DNA from: an uncultured Collinsella sp.
GTDB taxonomy: Bacteria; Actinomycetota; Coriobacteriia; Coriobacteriales; Coriobacteriaceae
Length of the DNA: 7,387 nucleotides
Assembly: GCA_958407085.1 (NCBI GenBank)
Contig: CATYHY010000064.1
Span: 1 to 7,387 of the forward strand
Reading direction: 5' to 3'
Below the pieces are notes generated by a model. It did no database searches. It worked only from the letters and a program-made list of their open reading frames with translations, and was not told the origin of the DNA. This document shows positions 1-6,244 of this stretch, one piece after another. Position numbers and translations under genes: made by a program. The stretch's first letter is position 1. Every line of letters starts with the position of its first letter.

Positions 1-2
1 CA

Positions 3-50
3 TGACAGAAATATATTGCATCCATCAGAAGATGTCAACTATATCTGTCA
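3..50. repeat. Imperfect inverted repeat (arms 3-12 and 41-50)
   Basis: TGACAGAAAT at 3-12 and ATATCTGTCA at 41-50 are reverse complements at 9 of 10 positions, with 28 bases between them. A loop this long argues against a simple terminator. It could be an operator, or the tail of a feature lying mostly upstream of the window. Nothing else could be identified in positions 1-111, and no gene there is supported. Confidence 0.35.
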
Positions 51-111
51 TTATGGAAACCATGTTCGTCATCGCCATGCGGACATAACATTTTCGATTC
101 GCTATTCAAGC

Positions 112-148
112 TTACTCGGACAGAACCGACTCGGTTTTGTCCGAGTAA
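112..148. repeat. Near-perfect 37-bp palindrome made of two overlapping ACTCGG-N6-CCGAGT sites (unit 1)
   Basis: Arms 112-129 and 131-148 are complementary at 17 of 18 positions around a central C at 130; the exception is a G/T opposition at 123/137. The unit can also be read as two overlapping 18-bp sites 15 bp apart. Site a (114-131) is ACTCGG-N6-CCGACT, one base off consensus. Site b (129-146) is ACTCGG-N6-CCGAGT, which is perfect. There is no T-run after the stem, so it is not an obvious terminator. The related unit at 183-215 sits 69 bp downstream, next to the ATPase start. The likely role is an operator, or a leader-RNA hairpin controlling that gene. Confidence 0.75.
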
Positions 149-150
149 AC

Positions 151-180
151 TCGAGCATAAACTGATTCATGCGATACAAT
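151..180 (+). promoter_or_regulatory. Candidate promoter of the DUF234-type ATPase gene
   Basis: TACAAT at 175-180 matches the -10 consensus at five of six bases. The best -35 at a legal distance is TCGAGC at 151-156 (18-bp spacer), which is weak at three of six. Transcription would begin near 187, inside the second palindromic unit, and the first unit ends just upstream of the -35. This arrangement is typical of repressor-controlled promoters, but the weak -35 leaves the call tentative. Confidence 0.4.
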
Positions 181-182
181 TA

Positions 183-215
183 ACTCGGACAAAACCGAGT
201 CGGAAGGAACCGAGT
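183..215. promoter_or_regulatory. Second ACTCGG double site (unit 2), overlapping the ATPase ribosome binding site
   Basis: Site c (183-200) is a perfect ACTCGG-N6-CCGAGT. Site d (198-215) is AGTCGG-N6-CCGAGT, with one mismatch in the left half. They overlap with the same 15-bp offset as in unit 1. The N6 of site d contains most of the Shine-Dalgarno sequence GGAAGGA (202-208), placed nine bases before the GTG start at 218. Positions 183-203 are an exact reverse complement of 126-146 (21 bp), so the two units also form a long inverted repeat with a 36-base spacer. This suits an operator for a dimeric DNA-binding protein. A leader RNA fold that hides the ribosome binding site is the alternative. 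Confidence 0.7.
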
Positions 216-217
216 AA

Positions 218-1600
218 GTGGAATTCATTGGCAGGGAGCGTGAGCTCGCCCGTATTAAGAAAACGCTCAAAGCACCCGAGCAGCGCAATGTTCTCATTTA
301 CGGCAGGCGTCGCGTCGGAAAAAGTGAGCTCATCAAGCAGGCGCTAACCGATTTGCCGGACGTCGCAACGGTCTATTACGAGTGCCGCCAAACCTCCGAG
401 GCAGACAACCTCGAGAGTCTGTCCGTCCTTGTTGCTGAAGCGCTGAGCTTTCCTCCGCTCGCCTTCACAGGCATCCGCGAGCTCATCGAATTTCTGTTTG
501 CCCAAGCCAAAGACAAGAACATTACCCTTGTTCTCGACGAATACCCCTACTTGAGAGATGCGGTTAAAGGCTTAGACAACATTCTTCAGACCTCAATCGA
601 CGCCCACAGGGAAGACTCACGTTTAAACATTGTCCTGTGCGGCTCCTACGTTGAGATTATGAAATCCCTCATCGAGCATGAAAGCCCCCTCTACGGGCGA
701 ATTGATCTCGCGCTTGAGCTTAAGCCCATGGATTACTTTGACGCTGCGAAGTTCTATCCCGCGTTCTCGCCCGAGGACAAGGTGCGACTCTATAGCGTTT
801 TTGGCGGCATCCCCTTTTACAATCGCCTCGTCGATCAATCCCAAAGCGTACGCGACAACATCATCGAGCTCGTCACGGAACCTGGCGCACGCTTAGAAAG
901 CGAGGTGCCGTCCTATCTCAACGCCGAGATCTCGAAGATGACCAACGCCAACGAAGTTTTCGGGGCTCTCGCACAAGGGTACTCCCGTTGGGGGGACGTG
1001 CTGGCACAGTCGCACGTCTCGAGCGGTCCGGCCATGGCAGACGTGCTCGATAAGCTCATGTCACTCGAAATCGTCCAAAAGCGTGCACCCATCAACGACC
1101 CTACGAACAAGCGCAAGTCTGGCTACTTTGTAGTGGATCCGCTTTCGCTCTTTTACTATCGCTATGTTTTCCGCAATGCCTCGGCGCGTCAGCTGCTCGA
1201 CCCGGAAGTCTTCTATGATCGTCACGTCTCCCAAGACTTCGAGGAAAACTACGTTCCTCATATGTTCGAGGAGATCTGCCGTCAATACCTCGTGCGGCAG
1301 AACAGGACCGGCAAGATCGAACCGGCTTTCGACGCCATAGGCAAGTACTGGTACGACGATCCCGCAAACAAAACGAGCGGCGAATTCGATGTGGTAACGC
1401 AAGACCCCGAGGGTTACGCATTCTACGAAGCAAAGTTCCTCAAATCCCCCATCACGCAAAGAATGGTCGACGAGGAAATCGCCCAAGTCGAGGCAACGGG
1501 GCTCAAGTGCCATCGCTATGGATTCTTCTCCCGTTCGGGCTTCGAAGCTGGCAAAAGCGATCGAACCTTCTTCATCGACCTGCCGCAGATGTTTGGATAG
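218..1600 (+). CDS. ATP-binding protein, archaeal-ATPase/DUF234 type (P-loop ATPase with C-terminal PD-(D/E)XK-like domain)
   Basis: This 460-residue soluble protein belongs by motif to the archaeal-type P-loop ATPases (COG1672-like), whose biological role is poorly known. Walker A is GRRRVGKS (29-36) and Walker B is TLVLDE (103-108; D107, E108). A sensor-1-like GSYVEIM starts at 142. A helical, winged-helix-like stretch lies around 240-305. The C-terminal part (about 310-460) resembles DUF234 and carries the nuclease-fold signature D391, E404-A-K406 in EFDVV...YEAKF. Length is typical for a complete member. The GTG start at 218 is chosen because GGAAGGA (202-208) lies nine bases upstream and because MEFIGRERE is the expected family start. 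It stands alone, 157 bp before the topoisomerase operon, with no clear terminator after it. Its leader carries two double palindromes, suggesting self-regulation. Whether the nuclease-like domain cuts DNA cannot be told from sequence, since many DUF234 proteins are uncharacterised. Confidence 0.88.
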   Translation: MEFIGRERELARIKKTLKAPEQRNVLIYGRRRVGKSELIKQALTDLPDVATVYYECRQTSEADNLESLSVLVAEALSFPPLAFTGIRELIEFLFAQAKDKNITLVLDEYPYLRDAVKGLDNILQTSIDAHREDSRLNIVLCGSYVEIMKSLIEHESPLYGRIDLALELKPMDYFDAAKFYPAFSPEDKVRLYSVFGGIPFYNRLVDQSQSVRDNIIELVTEPGARLESEVPSYLNAEISKMTNANEVFGALAQGYSRWGDVLAQSHVSSGPAMADVLDKLMSLEIVQKRAPINDPTNKRKSGYFVVDPLSLFYYRYVFRNASARQLLDPEVFYDRHVSQDFEENYVPHMFEEICRQYLVRQNRTGKIEPAFDAIGKYWYDDPANKTSGEFDVVTQDPEGYAFYEAKFLKSPITQRMVDEEIAQVEATGLKCHRYGFFSRSGFEAGKSDRTFFIDLPQMFG

Positions 1601-1643
1601 GACAGGACAGGTCCCTCCAGCATTCCAAGCATTCATTATCTAA

Positions 1644-1659
1644 TCGAACGATTGTTCGA
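1644..1659. promoter_or_regulatory. Perfect LexA (SOS) box upstream of the topoisomerase operon
   Basis: TCGAACGATTGTTCGA is a perfect match to the actinobacterial LexA consensus TCGAAC-N4-GTTCGA, and it also contains the Bacillus-type core CGAAC-N4-GTTCG. Symmetry extends one base each side (1643-1660), giving a 7-bp stem with a GATT loop. No T-run follows, so a terminator for the preceding ATPase gene is unlikely. Its centre is about 106 bp before the topoisomerase B start and about 23 bp before the best -35. LexA would be expected to repress the operon until DNA damage. The position upstream of the -35, rather than over the promoter, is the main reason for caution. Confidence 0.65.
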
Positions 1660-1674
1660 TGGATTTCGTGTTGG

Positions 1675-1703
1675 TTGGAATCGTCTGTGGGCTGGGCTAT
1701 GCT
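1675..1703 (+). promoter_or_regulatory. Candidate sigma70 promoter of the topoisomerase operon
   Basis: TTGGAA (1675-1680) and TATGCT (1698-1703) are separated by exactly 17 bp, each matching consensus at four of six bases. Transcription would start near 1710 and give a leader of roughly 48 nt before the ATG at 1758. The LexA-type box lies just upstream. No stronger -35/-10 pair was seen between 1601 and 1757. Confidence 0.5.
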
Positions 1704-1757
1704 ACCTTGACTATCTATATGACTTAAACGCAGCAAGGGAGCACCGAGAGAGCGAGT

Positions 1758-3755
1758 ATGGCAAAAAACACCGCAAACTATGGTAACGACAGTATCCGCC
1801 AGCTCAAGGACGAGGAGCGCGTACGCCTGCGCCCCGCCGTCATCTTTGGCTCGGACGGACTCGATGGCTGTGCACATGCCGCCTTCGAGATCCTGTCCAA
1901 CGCCGTTGACGAGGCGCGCCAGGGCTACGGCAAGCTCATCACCCTTACCGCCTTTCGCGATGGCTCCATTCAGGTAGAGGACAACGGCCGCGGCTGCCCG
2001 CTCGACTGGAACCCTTCCGAGAAGCGCTTTAACTGGGAGCTCGTCTTTTGCGAGCTCTATGCCGGCGGCAAGTATAACAACAACCAGGGCGGCGACTACG
2101 ACTTCTCGCTCGGCACCAACGGCCTGGGCTCGTGCGCGACCCAGTACGCCTCCGAGTACATGGACGTCACGGTTTGGCGCGACGGCAACAAGTACTCCCT
2201 GCACTTTAAGAAGGGCAAGGTCGTCGGCGCCAAAAAGAAGGCACTCGAGATTGAGCCCAGCGACGAGGACCGCACCGGCACCACCATCAAGTGGCGCCCC
2301 GATCTTGAGGTCTTTACCTCGATTAGCATTCCCCACGATTGGTATCGCGAGACCATGCGCCGTCAGGCCGTGGTCAACGCCAACGTGACCTTCCGCCTGC
2401 GCATCGAGGGCGACGATGGCGAGTTTTCCGAAGAGGACTTTTGCTACCCCAAGGGCATCGAGGACTACGTGCTCGAGAAGGTCGGCACCGACTACCTCAC
2501 CGAGCCTTTCTTTATCGAGGCCGACCGTCGCGGTCGCGATCGCGAGGACCTGCCCGACTACAACGTAAAAATCACCGCATGCATGTGCTTCTCGCGCACC
2601 TTCATGATGCAGGAGTACTACCACAACTCATCGTGGCTCGAGAACGGCGGCTCACCCGAGAAGGCGGCCCGCAGCGCCCTCACCAGCGCCATCGACGCCT
2701 ACATTAAGCAACAAGGCAAGTACAACAAAAACGAGAGCGGCATTAAATGGCAGGACGTCCAGGACTGCCTGGTGCTGGTGACCAACTGCTTCTCCACCCA
2801 GACGTCCTACGAGAACCAGACCAAGAAGGCCATCAACAACCGCTTTATCCAGCAGGCTATGACGGCTTTCTTTAAGGAGCGTCTCTCGACCTACTTGATC
2901 GAGAACAAAGACGCCGCCAACAAGATCATGGAGCAGGTGCTCATCAACAAGCGCTCGCGCGAGAATGCCGAGAAGACGCGCCAGAGCATCAAGACCAACC
3001 TGCAGCAAAAGACCGACATGGCCAACCGCGTGCAGAAGTTCATCGACTGCCGCTCCAAGGACAAGAGCCGTCGCGAGATTTACATCGTAGAGGGCGACTC
3101 GGCAGCAGGCGCCATTCGCACCTCGCGCGATGCCGAGTTCCAGGGCGTTATGCCCGTCCGCGGTAAGATCCTCAACTGCCTGAAGGAGGACTACCCGCGC
3201 ATCTTTAAGTCCGACATCATCATGGACCTCATGCGCGTGCTGGGCTGCGGCGTGGAGATCAAGGACAAGCGCATCAAGAACCTCGGCGCCTTTGACCTGG
3301 ACAACCTCAACTGGAACAAGGTCATCATCTGTACGGACGCCGACGTCGACGGTTACCACATCCGCACGCTCGTGCTCACCATGCTCTACCGCCTGGTGCC
3401 CACACTTATCGACGAGGGCTACGTCTATATCGCCGAGTCGCCGCTCTACGAGATCAACTGCAAAGAAAAGACCTACTTTGCCTACACCGAGCTCGAGAAG
3501 AACGGCATCCTTAAGGAGATCGGCGACCAAAAGTGCTCCATCAACCGCTCCAAGGGTCTTGGTGAGAACGATCCGGACATGATGTGGCTCACCACCATGA
3601 ACCCCGAGACGCGTCGTCTGATCAAGGTGGAGCCCGAGGACGTCACCAAGATGGAGACCATGTTCAACCTTTTGCTGGGCAACGACGAGGCAGGCCGCAA
3701 GCGCCATATCTCCGAGCACGGCAAGGAATACCTGGACCAGCTGGACCTGCAGTAG
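1758..3755 (+). CDS. Type IIA DNA topoisomerase subunit B (gyrase B/ParE-like, divergent)
   Basis: This is the ATPase and TOPRIM subunit of a gyrase/topoisomerase IV-type enzyme, 665 residues, close to the usual 640-660 of Gram-positive GyrB/ParE. The GHKL ATPase domain (about 8-230) has catalytic E44 and N48 (EILSNAVDEA), DNGRG at 75-79 and the lid GTNGLG at 119-124. The transducer domain (about 231-420) keeps the ATP-sensing QTK loop (354-356). TOPRIM (about 438-570) has VEGDSA with E445 and DADVDG at 527-532, which bind the metals. The C-terminal tail has RSKGLGE (597-603) and TTMNPE (612-617). It departs from typical GyrB/ParE in the lid (GTNGLG against GLHGVG), in the transducer (GGSP at 297-300 against GGTH) and in EGDSAAG against EGDSAGG. 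The ribosome binding site is weak (GAGAG-rich), but conserved YGNDSI at residue 8 supports this start. The A subunit follows 45 bp later. The domains do not settle whether it is gyrase or topoisomerase IV. Confidence 0.93.
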   Translation: MAKNTANYGNDSIRQLKDEERVRLRPAVIFGSDGLDGCAHAAFEILSNAVDEARQGYGKLITLTAFRDGSIQVEDNGRGCPLDWNPSEKRFNWELVFCELYAGGKYNNNQGGDYDFSLGTNGLGSCATQYASEYMDVTVWRDGNKYSLHFKKGKVVGAKKKALEIEPSDEDRTGTTIKWRPDLEVFTSISIPHDWYRETMRRQAVVNANVTFRLRIEGDDGEFSEEDFCYPKGIEDYVLEKVGTDYLTEPFFIEADRRGRDREDLPDYNVKITACMCFSRTFMMQEYYHNSSWLENGGSPEKAARSALTSAIDAYIKQQGKYNKNESGIKWQDVQDCLVLVTNCFSTQTSYENQTKKAINNRFIQQAMTAFFKERLSTYLIENKDAANKIMEQVLINKRSRENAEKTRQSIKTNLQQKTDMANRVQKFIDCRSKDKSRREIYIVEGDSAAGAIRTSRDAEFQGVMPVRGKILNCLKEDYPRIFKSDIIMDLMRVLGCGVEIKDKRIKNLGAFDLDNLNWNKVIICTDADVDGYHIRTLVLTMLYRLVPTLIDEGYVYIAESPLYEINCKEKTYFAYTELEKNGILKEIGDQKCSINRSKGLGENDPDMMWLTTMNPETRRLIKVEPEDVTKMETMFNLLLGNDEAGRKRHISEHGKEYLDQLDLQ

Positions 3756-3800
3756 CAGCAAATCGATAACGACGGCCCATAAGAAGTTCAAGAGGAAATC

Positions 3801-6041
3801 GTGGCAAAAAAGAAGACGAAGAACCAGCCAAAGAAAAAGCAGGTCAACGCCGAGAACGTCATCGGCCTGCACTCCGAGGTCACCGACCAGCCGATCACGC
3901 AGACGCTCGAGGTCAACTACATGCCCTACGCCATGAGCGTCAATGTCTCGCGTGCGTTCCCCGAGATCGACGGCTTTAAGCCCTCGCATCGCAAGCTGCT
4001 CTACACCATGTACAAGATGGGTCTGCTCAAGGGCGAGCGCCAGAAGAGCGCCAACATCGTGGGTCAGACCATGAAGCTCAACCCGCACGGTGACGCCGCG
4101 ATCTACGAGACGATGGTGCGTCTGGCGACGGGCAACGAAGCGCTGCTTGCCCCCTTCGTGGAGTCGAAGGGCAACTTTGGCAAGTACTATTCGGGCGACC
4201 TGAGCTACGCCGCCTCACGTTATACCGAGGCCAAGCTCTCCCCCATCAGCGCCGAGATCTTCAAGGACATCGACAAGGACCCGGTCGACTTCGTCGATAG
4301 CTACGACGGCGCCATGAAGGAGCCGCGCCTGCTGCCCACCACGTTCCCCAACATCCTCGTCTCGGCCAACAAGGGCATCGGCGTCGCCATGGCGTCCGAC
4401 ATCTGCGGCTTCAACCTCAACGAGGTCTGCACCGCCACCATGCACTACCTGCAGGATCCCGACTGCGACCTGCTCGAGTACATGCCCATGCCCGACTTCT
4501 CGACCGGCGGCGAGATCATCTACCGCCGCGAGGAGATGGAAAAGATTATCGAGACCGGCCTGGGCAGCTTCCAGATCCGCTCCCGCTGGCGCTGGATTCC
4601 CGAAGAGCGCATCATCGAGGTCTACGAGATCCCCTACACCACCAAGACCGATGTCATCATCGAGCGCATCGTCAAGCTCTCTAAGGAGGGCAAGGTCAAG
4701 GAGATCGCTGACATCCGCGACGAAACCGACCTCTCGGGCTTGCGCATCGCCATCGACCTTAAGCGCGGCGTCGACCCCGACAAGCTCATGGCCAAGCTCT
4801 ATCGCTCGACCACGCTGCAGGATTCGTTCTCGTGCAACTTTAACGTGCTGGTCGACGGCTATCCCCGCGTTATGGGCGTGCGCCAGATTCTGCACGAGTG
4901 GGTCAAGTGGCGTATTGAGTCCACGCGTCGCCGCATTAACTTTGACCTGGGCAAAAAGTCCGAGCGCCTGCACCTTCTGCACGGCCTCGAGGCAATTCTG
5001 CTCGACATCGACAAGGCCATCGCCATCATCCGCGGCACCAAACTCGAAGCCGAGGTCGTGCCCAACCTTATGAAGGGTTTCGACATCGACGAGACCCAGG
5101 CCGAGTTTGTCGCCGAACTTAAGCTCCGCAACATCAACGAGGAGTACATCCTCAACCGCACCAAAGACATCGCTAAGCTCGAGGGTGAGATTGCCGAGCT
5201 TGAGGAGATCCTCTCCAGCGAGGACAACATTAAGAAGGTCATCAGCGACGAGCTGGCGGCGGTCAACAAGAAGTATGTGATGCCGCGCCGCACGGGTAGG
5301 ATCGAGCCCCATGAGGTTATCGAGGTAAGCTTGGAGCCCGAGGTCGAGGAGTACCCGGTCACCATCATGCTCTCGCGCGATGGCTACCTTAAGAAGATGA
5401 CGGACCGCGTGCTCAAGAAGGCCACTACGCTCAAGTACAAGGACGGCGATAAGCCCTTTATCGAGTTCCCGTCCTCCAACACGCACGAGCTGCTCGTGTT
5501 TACCAACAAGAGCCAGGTGTACAAGTGCAAGGTTGCCGCGTTTGAGGACACCAAGTCGGCCCAGCTGGGCTCGTACCTGCCGACCGATCTTGAGATGGAA
5601 CCCGACGAGAGTGTCATCTGGGTCATCGACCCCGAGGACTACAAGGCCGACGTGTTGTTCGTCTTTGAGAACGGCCGCGTGGTGCGCGTCGCGCTTTCTG
5701 GATACGTCACCAAGACCAACCGCAAGCGCCTTAAGAACGCCATCTACGGCGGCAGCAAGCTGCTGTATGCCCAGGTGCTCAAGGAGGACCGCAACATCGC
5801 GCTGGTCTCGAGCGACTACCGTTTGATGAACTTCAACACGTCGCTGCTCAAGACCAAGACGACCACCAACACGCAGGGTGTCCAGGCCTTTACGGCCAAG
5901 AAGGGCCGCTCGGTCACCACCGTCGGCACAACCGAAGAGATCCTTGGCGCCGGCGTCTCGGCCGAGAAGTTCACCGCGCAGAGTCTGCCCTCCGCCGGTG
6001 CCCTTATGAAAGAAAACGACATGCCAAGTTTGTTTGATTAG
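3801..6041 (+). CDS. Type IIA DNA topoisomerase subunit A (gyrase A/ParC-like, divergent)
   Basis: This is the DNA-cleaving subunit, 746 residues, expected to pair with the B subunit encoded 45 bp upstream. The N-terminus is lysine-rich (MAKKKTKNQPKKK). The winged-helix breakage domain includes GFKPSHRKLLY (58-68), NPHGDAAIYE (94-103), GNFG (124-127) and the catalytic pair R140-Y141 in SRYTEAKL; Y141 would attach covalently to DNA. Tower and coiled-coil exit gate run to about 490, with a clear coiled coil at 455-480. The C-terminal beta-pinwheel starts near 500, with four or five visible blades (about 519, 562, 617, 665 and 692). No canonical GyrA box (QRRGGKG) is present, which favours relaxation and decatenation over gyrase-type supercoiling. 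The residue matching E. coli GyrA Ser83 is Ala99, and that matching Asp87 is Glu103. The GTG start is preceded by AGAGG (3791-3795) at five bases. A strong hairpin follows the stop. Confidence 0.93.
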   Translation: MAKKKTKNQPKKKQVNAENVIGLHSEVTDQPITQTLEVNYMPYAMSVNVSRAFPEIDGFKPSHRKLLYTMYKMGLLKGERQKSANIVGQTMKLNPHGDAAIYETMVRLATGNEALLAPFVESKGNFGKYYSGDLSYAASRYTEAKLSPISAEIFKDIDKDPVDFVDSYDGAMKEPRLLPTTFPNILVSANKGIGVAMASDICGFNLNEVCTATMHYLQDPDCDLLEYMPMPDFSTGGEIIYRREEMEKIIETGLGSFQIRSRWRWIPEERIIEVYEIPYTTKTDVIIERIVKLSKEGKVKEIADIRDETDLSGLRIAIDLKRGVDPDKLMAKLYRSTTLQDSFSCNFNVLVDGYPRVMGVRQILHEWVKWRIESTRRRINFDLGKKSERLHLLHGLEAILLDIDKAIAIIRGTKLEAEVVPNLMKGFDIDETQAEFVAELKLRNINEEYILNRTKDIAKLEGEIAELEEILSSEDNIKKVISDELAAVNKKYVMPRRTGRIEPHEVIEVSLEPEVEEYPVTIMLSRDGYLKKMTDRVLKKATTLKYKDGDKPFIEFPSSNTHELLVFTNKSQVYKCKVAAFEDTKSAQLGSYLPTDLEMEPDESVIWVIDPEDYKADVLFVFENGRVVRVALSGYVTKTNRKRLKNAIYGGSKLLYAQVLKEDRNIALVSSDYRLMNFNTSLLKTKTTTNTQGVQAFTAKKGRSVTTVGTTEEILGAGVSAEKFTAQSLPSAGALMKENDMPSLFD

Positions 6042-6074
6042 GACGACGGCAGAACCGCCATAGTTTTACAAAGC

Positions 6075-6117
6075 AGCGGGGCCCGGAGCGCAGCAATATC
6101 GCGCCCCGGGCCCCGCT
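6075..6117 (+). terminator. GC-rich hairpin closing the topoisomerase operon
   Basis: AGCGGGGCCCGG (6075-6086) pairs perfectly with CCGGGCCCCGCT (6106-6117). After an A/C mismatch, four more pairs form (6088-6091 with 6101-6104), leaving a nine-base loop. The stem starts 34 bp after the stop of the A subunit. No U-run follows, so this is either a U-less intrinsic terminator or a stem protecting the mRNA 3' end. Confidence 0.62.
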
Positions 6118-6180
6118 CGTTGCGGAGGTCATCCTCGGAAATGTCGACGATACGGGGGCTTCCCGCACCGTCCTAAGCCG

Positions 6181-6237
6181 TTAGCAAAACTCGCAAAAGT
6201 TAGCAAAAGTTGCAAAAATTAGCAAAACTTGCAAAGG
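6181..6237. repeat. Three tandem 19-bp repeats with six phased GCAAAA motifs
   Basis: Units 6181-6199, 6200-6218 and 6219-6237 share the pattern TTAGCAAAA-N-T-Y-GCAAA, with only a few differences between copies. The core GCAAAA occurs at 6184, 6193, 6203, 6212 and 6222, and a final GCAAAG at 6231. The spacing therefore alternates 9 and 10 bp, placing the motifs on roughly one face of the helix. The last copy merges into the ribosome binding site AAGGAG (6234-6239) of the decayed ATPase gene. This looks like a multi-site operator. No good -10/-35 pair was found in 6118-6180 or inside the repeats. Confidence 0.75.
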
Positions 6238-6244
6238 AGCCACC

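Noticed and set aside
112..215. CRISPR array or phage attachment site
   Set aside because: Only two palindromic units with different right halves and no array of equal spacers; no cas gene, integrase or tRNA end is nearby.
1605..1614. GGACAGGTCC dyad just after the ATPase stop
   Set aside because: Four-base arms with a two-base gap cannot form a useful hairpin, and the match is within chance for this composition.
1643..1660. Rho-independent terminator of the DUF234 ATPase gene
   Set aside because: The 7-bp stem is short and AT-rich at its ends, and no T-run follows. The exact LexA consensus explains the symmetry better.
2163..2190. Loss of the coumarin-binding arginine in topoisomerase B
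   Set aside because: On counting residues, the equivalent of E. coli GyrB Arg136 is Arg141 in WRDG, so the residue is retained.
1572..2624. Minus-strand open frame of 350 codons opposite the topoisomerase promoter region and B subunit
   Set aside because: Composition is repetitive Ala/Val/Gly/Leu, no motif is visible, and it runs opposite a conserved GHKL domain.
2652..4088. Long minus-strand open frame of 478 codons across the end of topoisomerase B and start of A
   Set aside because: It is a shadow of GC-rich plus-strand codons. The translation is a low-complexity run of Leu, Val, Asp and His with no recognisable domain, and the plus strand is firmly coding across most of it.
4215..5486. 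Minus-strand open frame of 423 codons inside topoisomerase A
   Set aside because: Same codon-shadow effect; no family motif, and it lies wholly within a well-supported gene.
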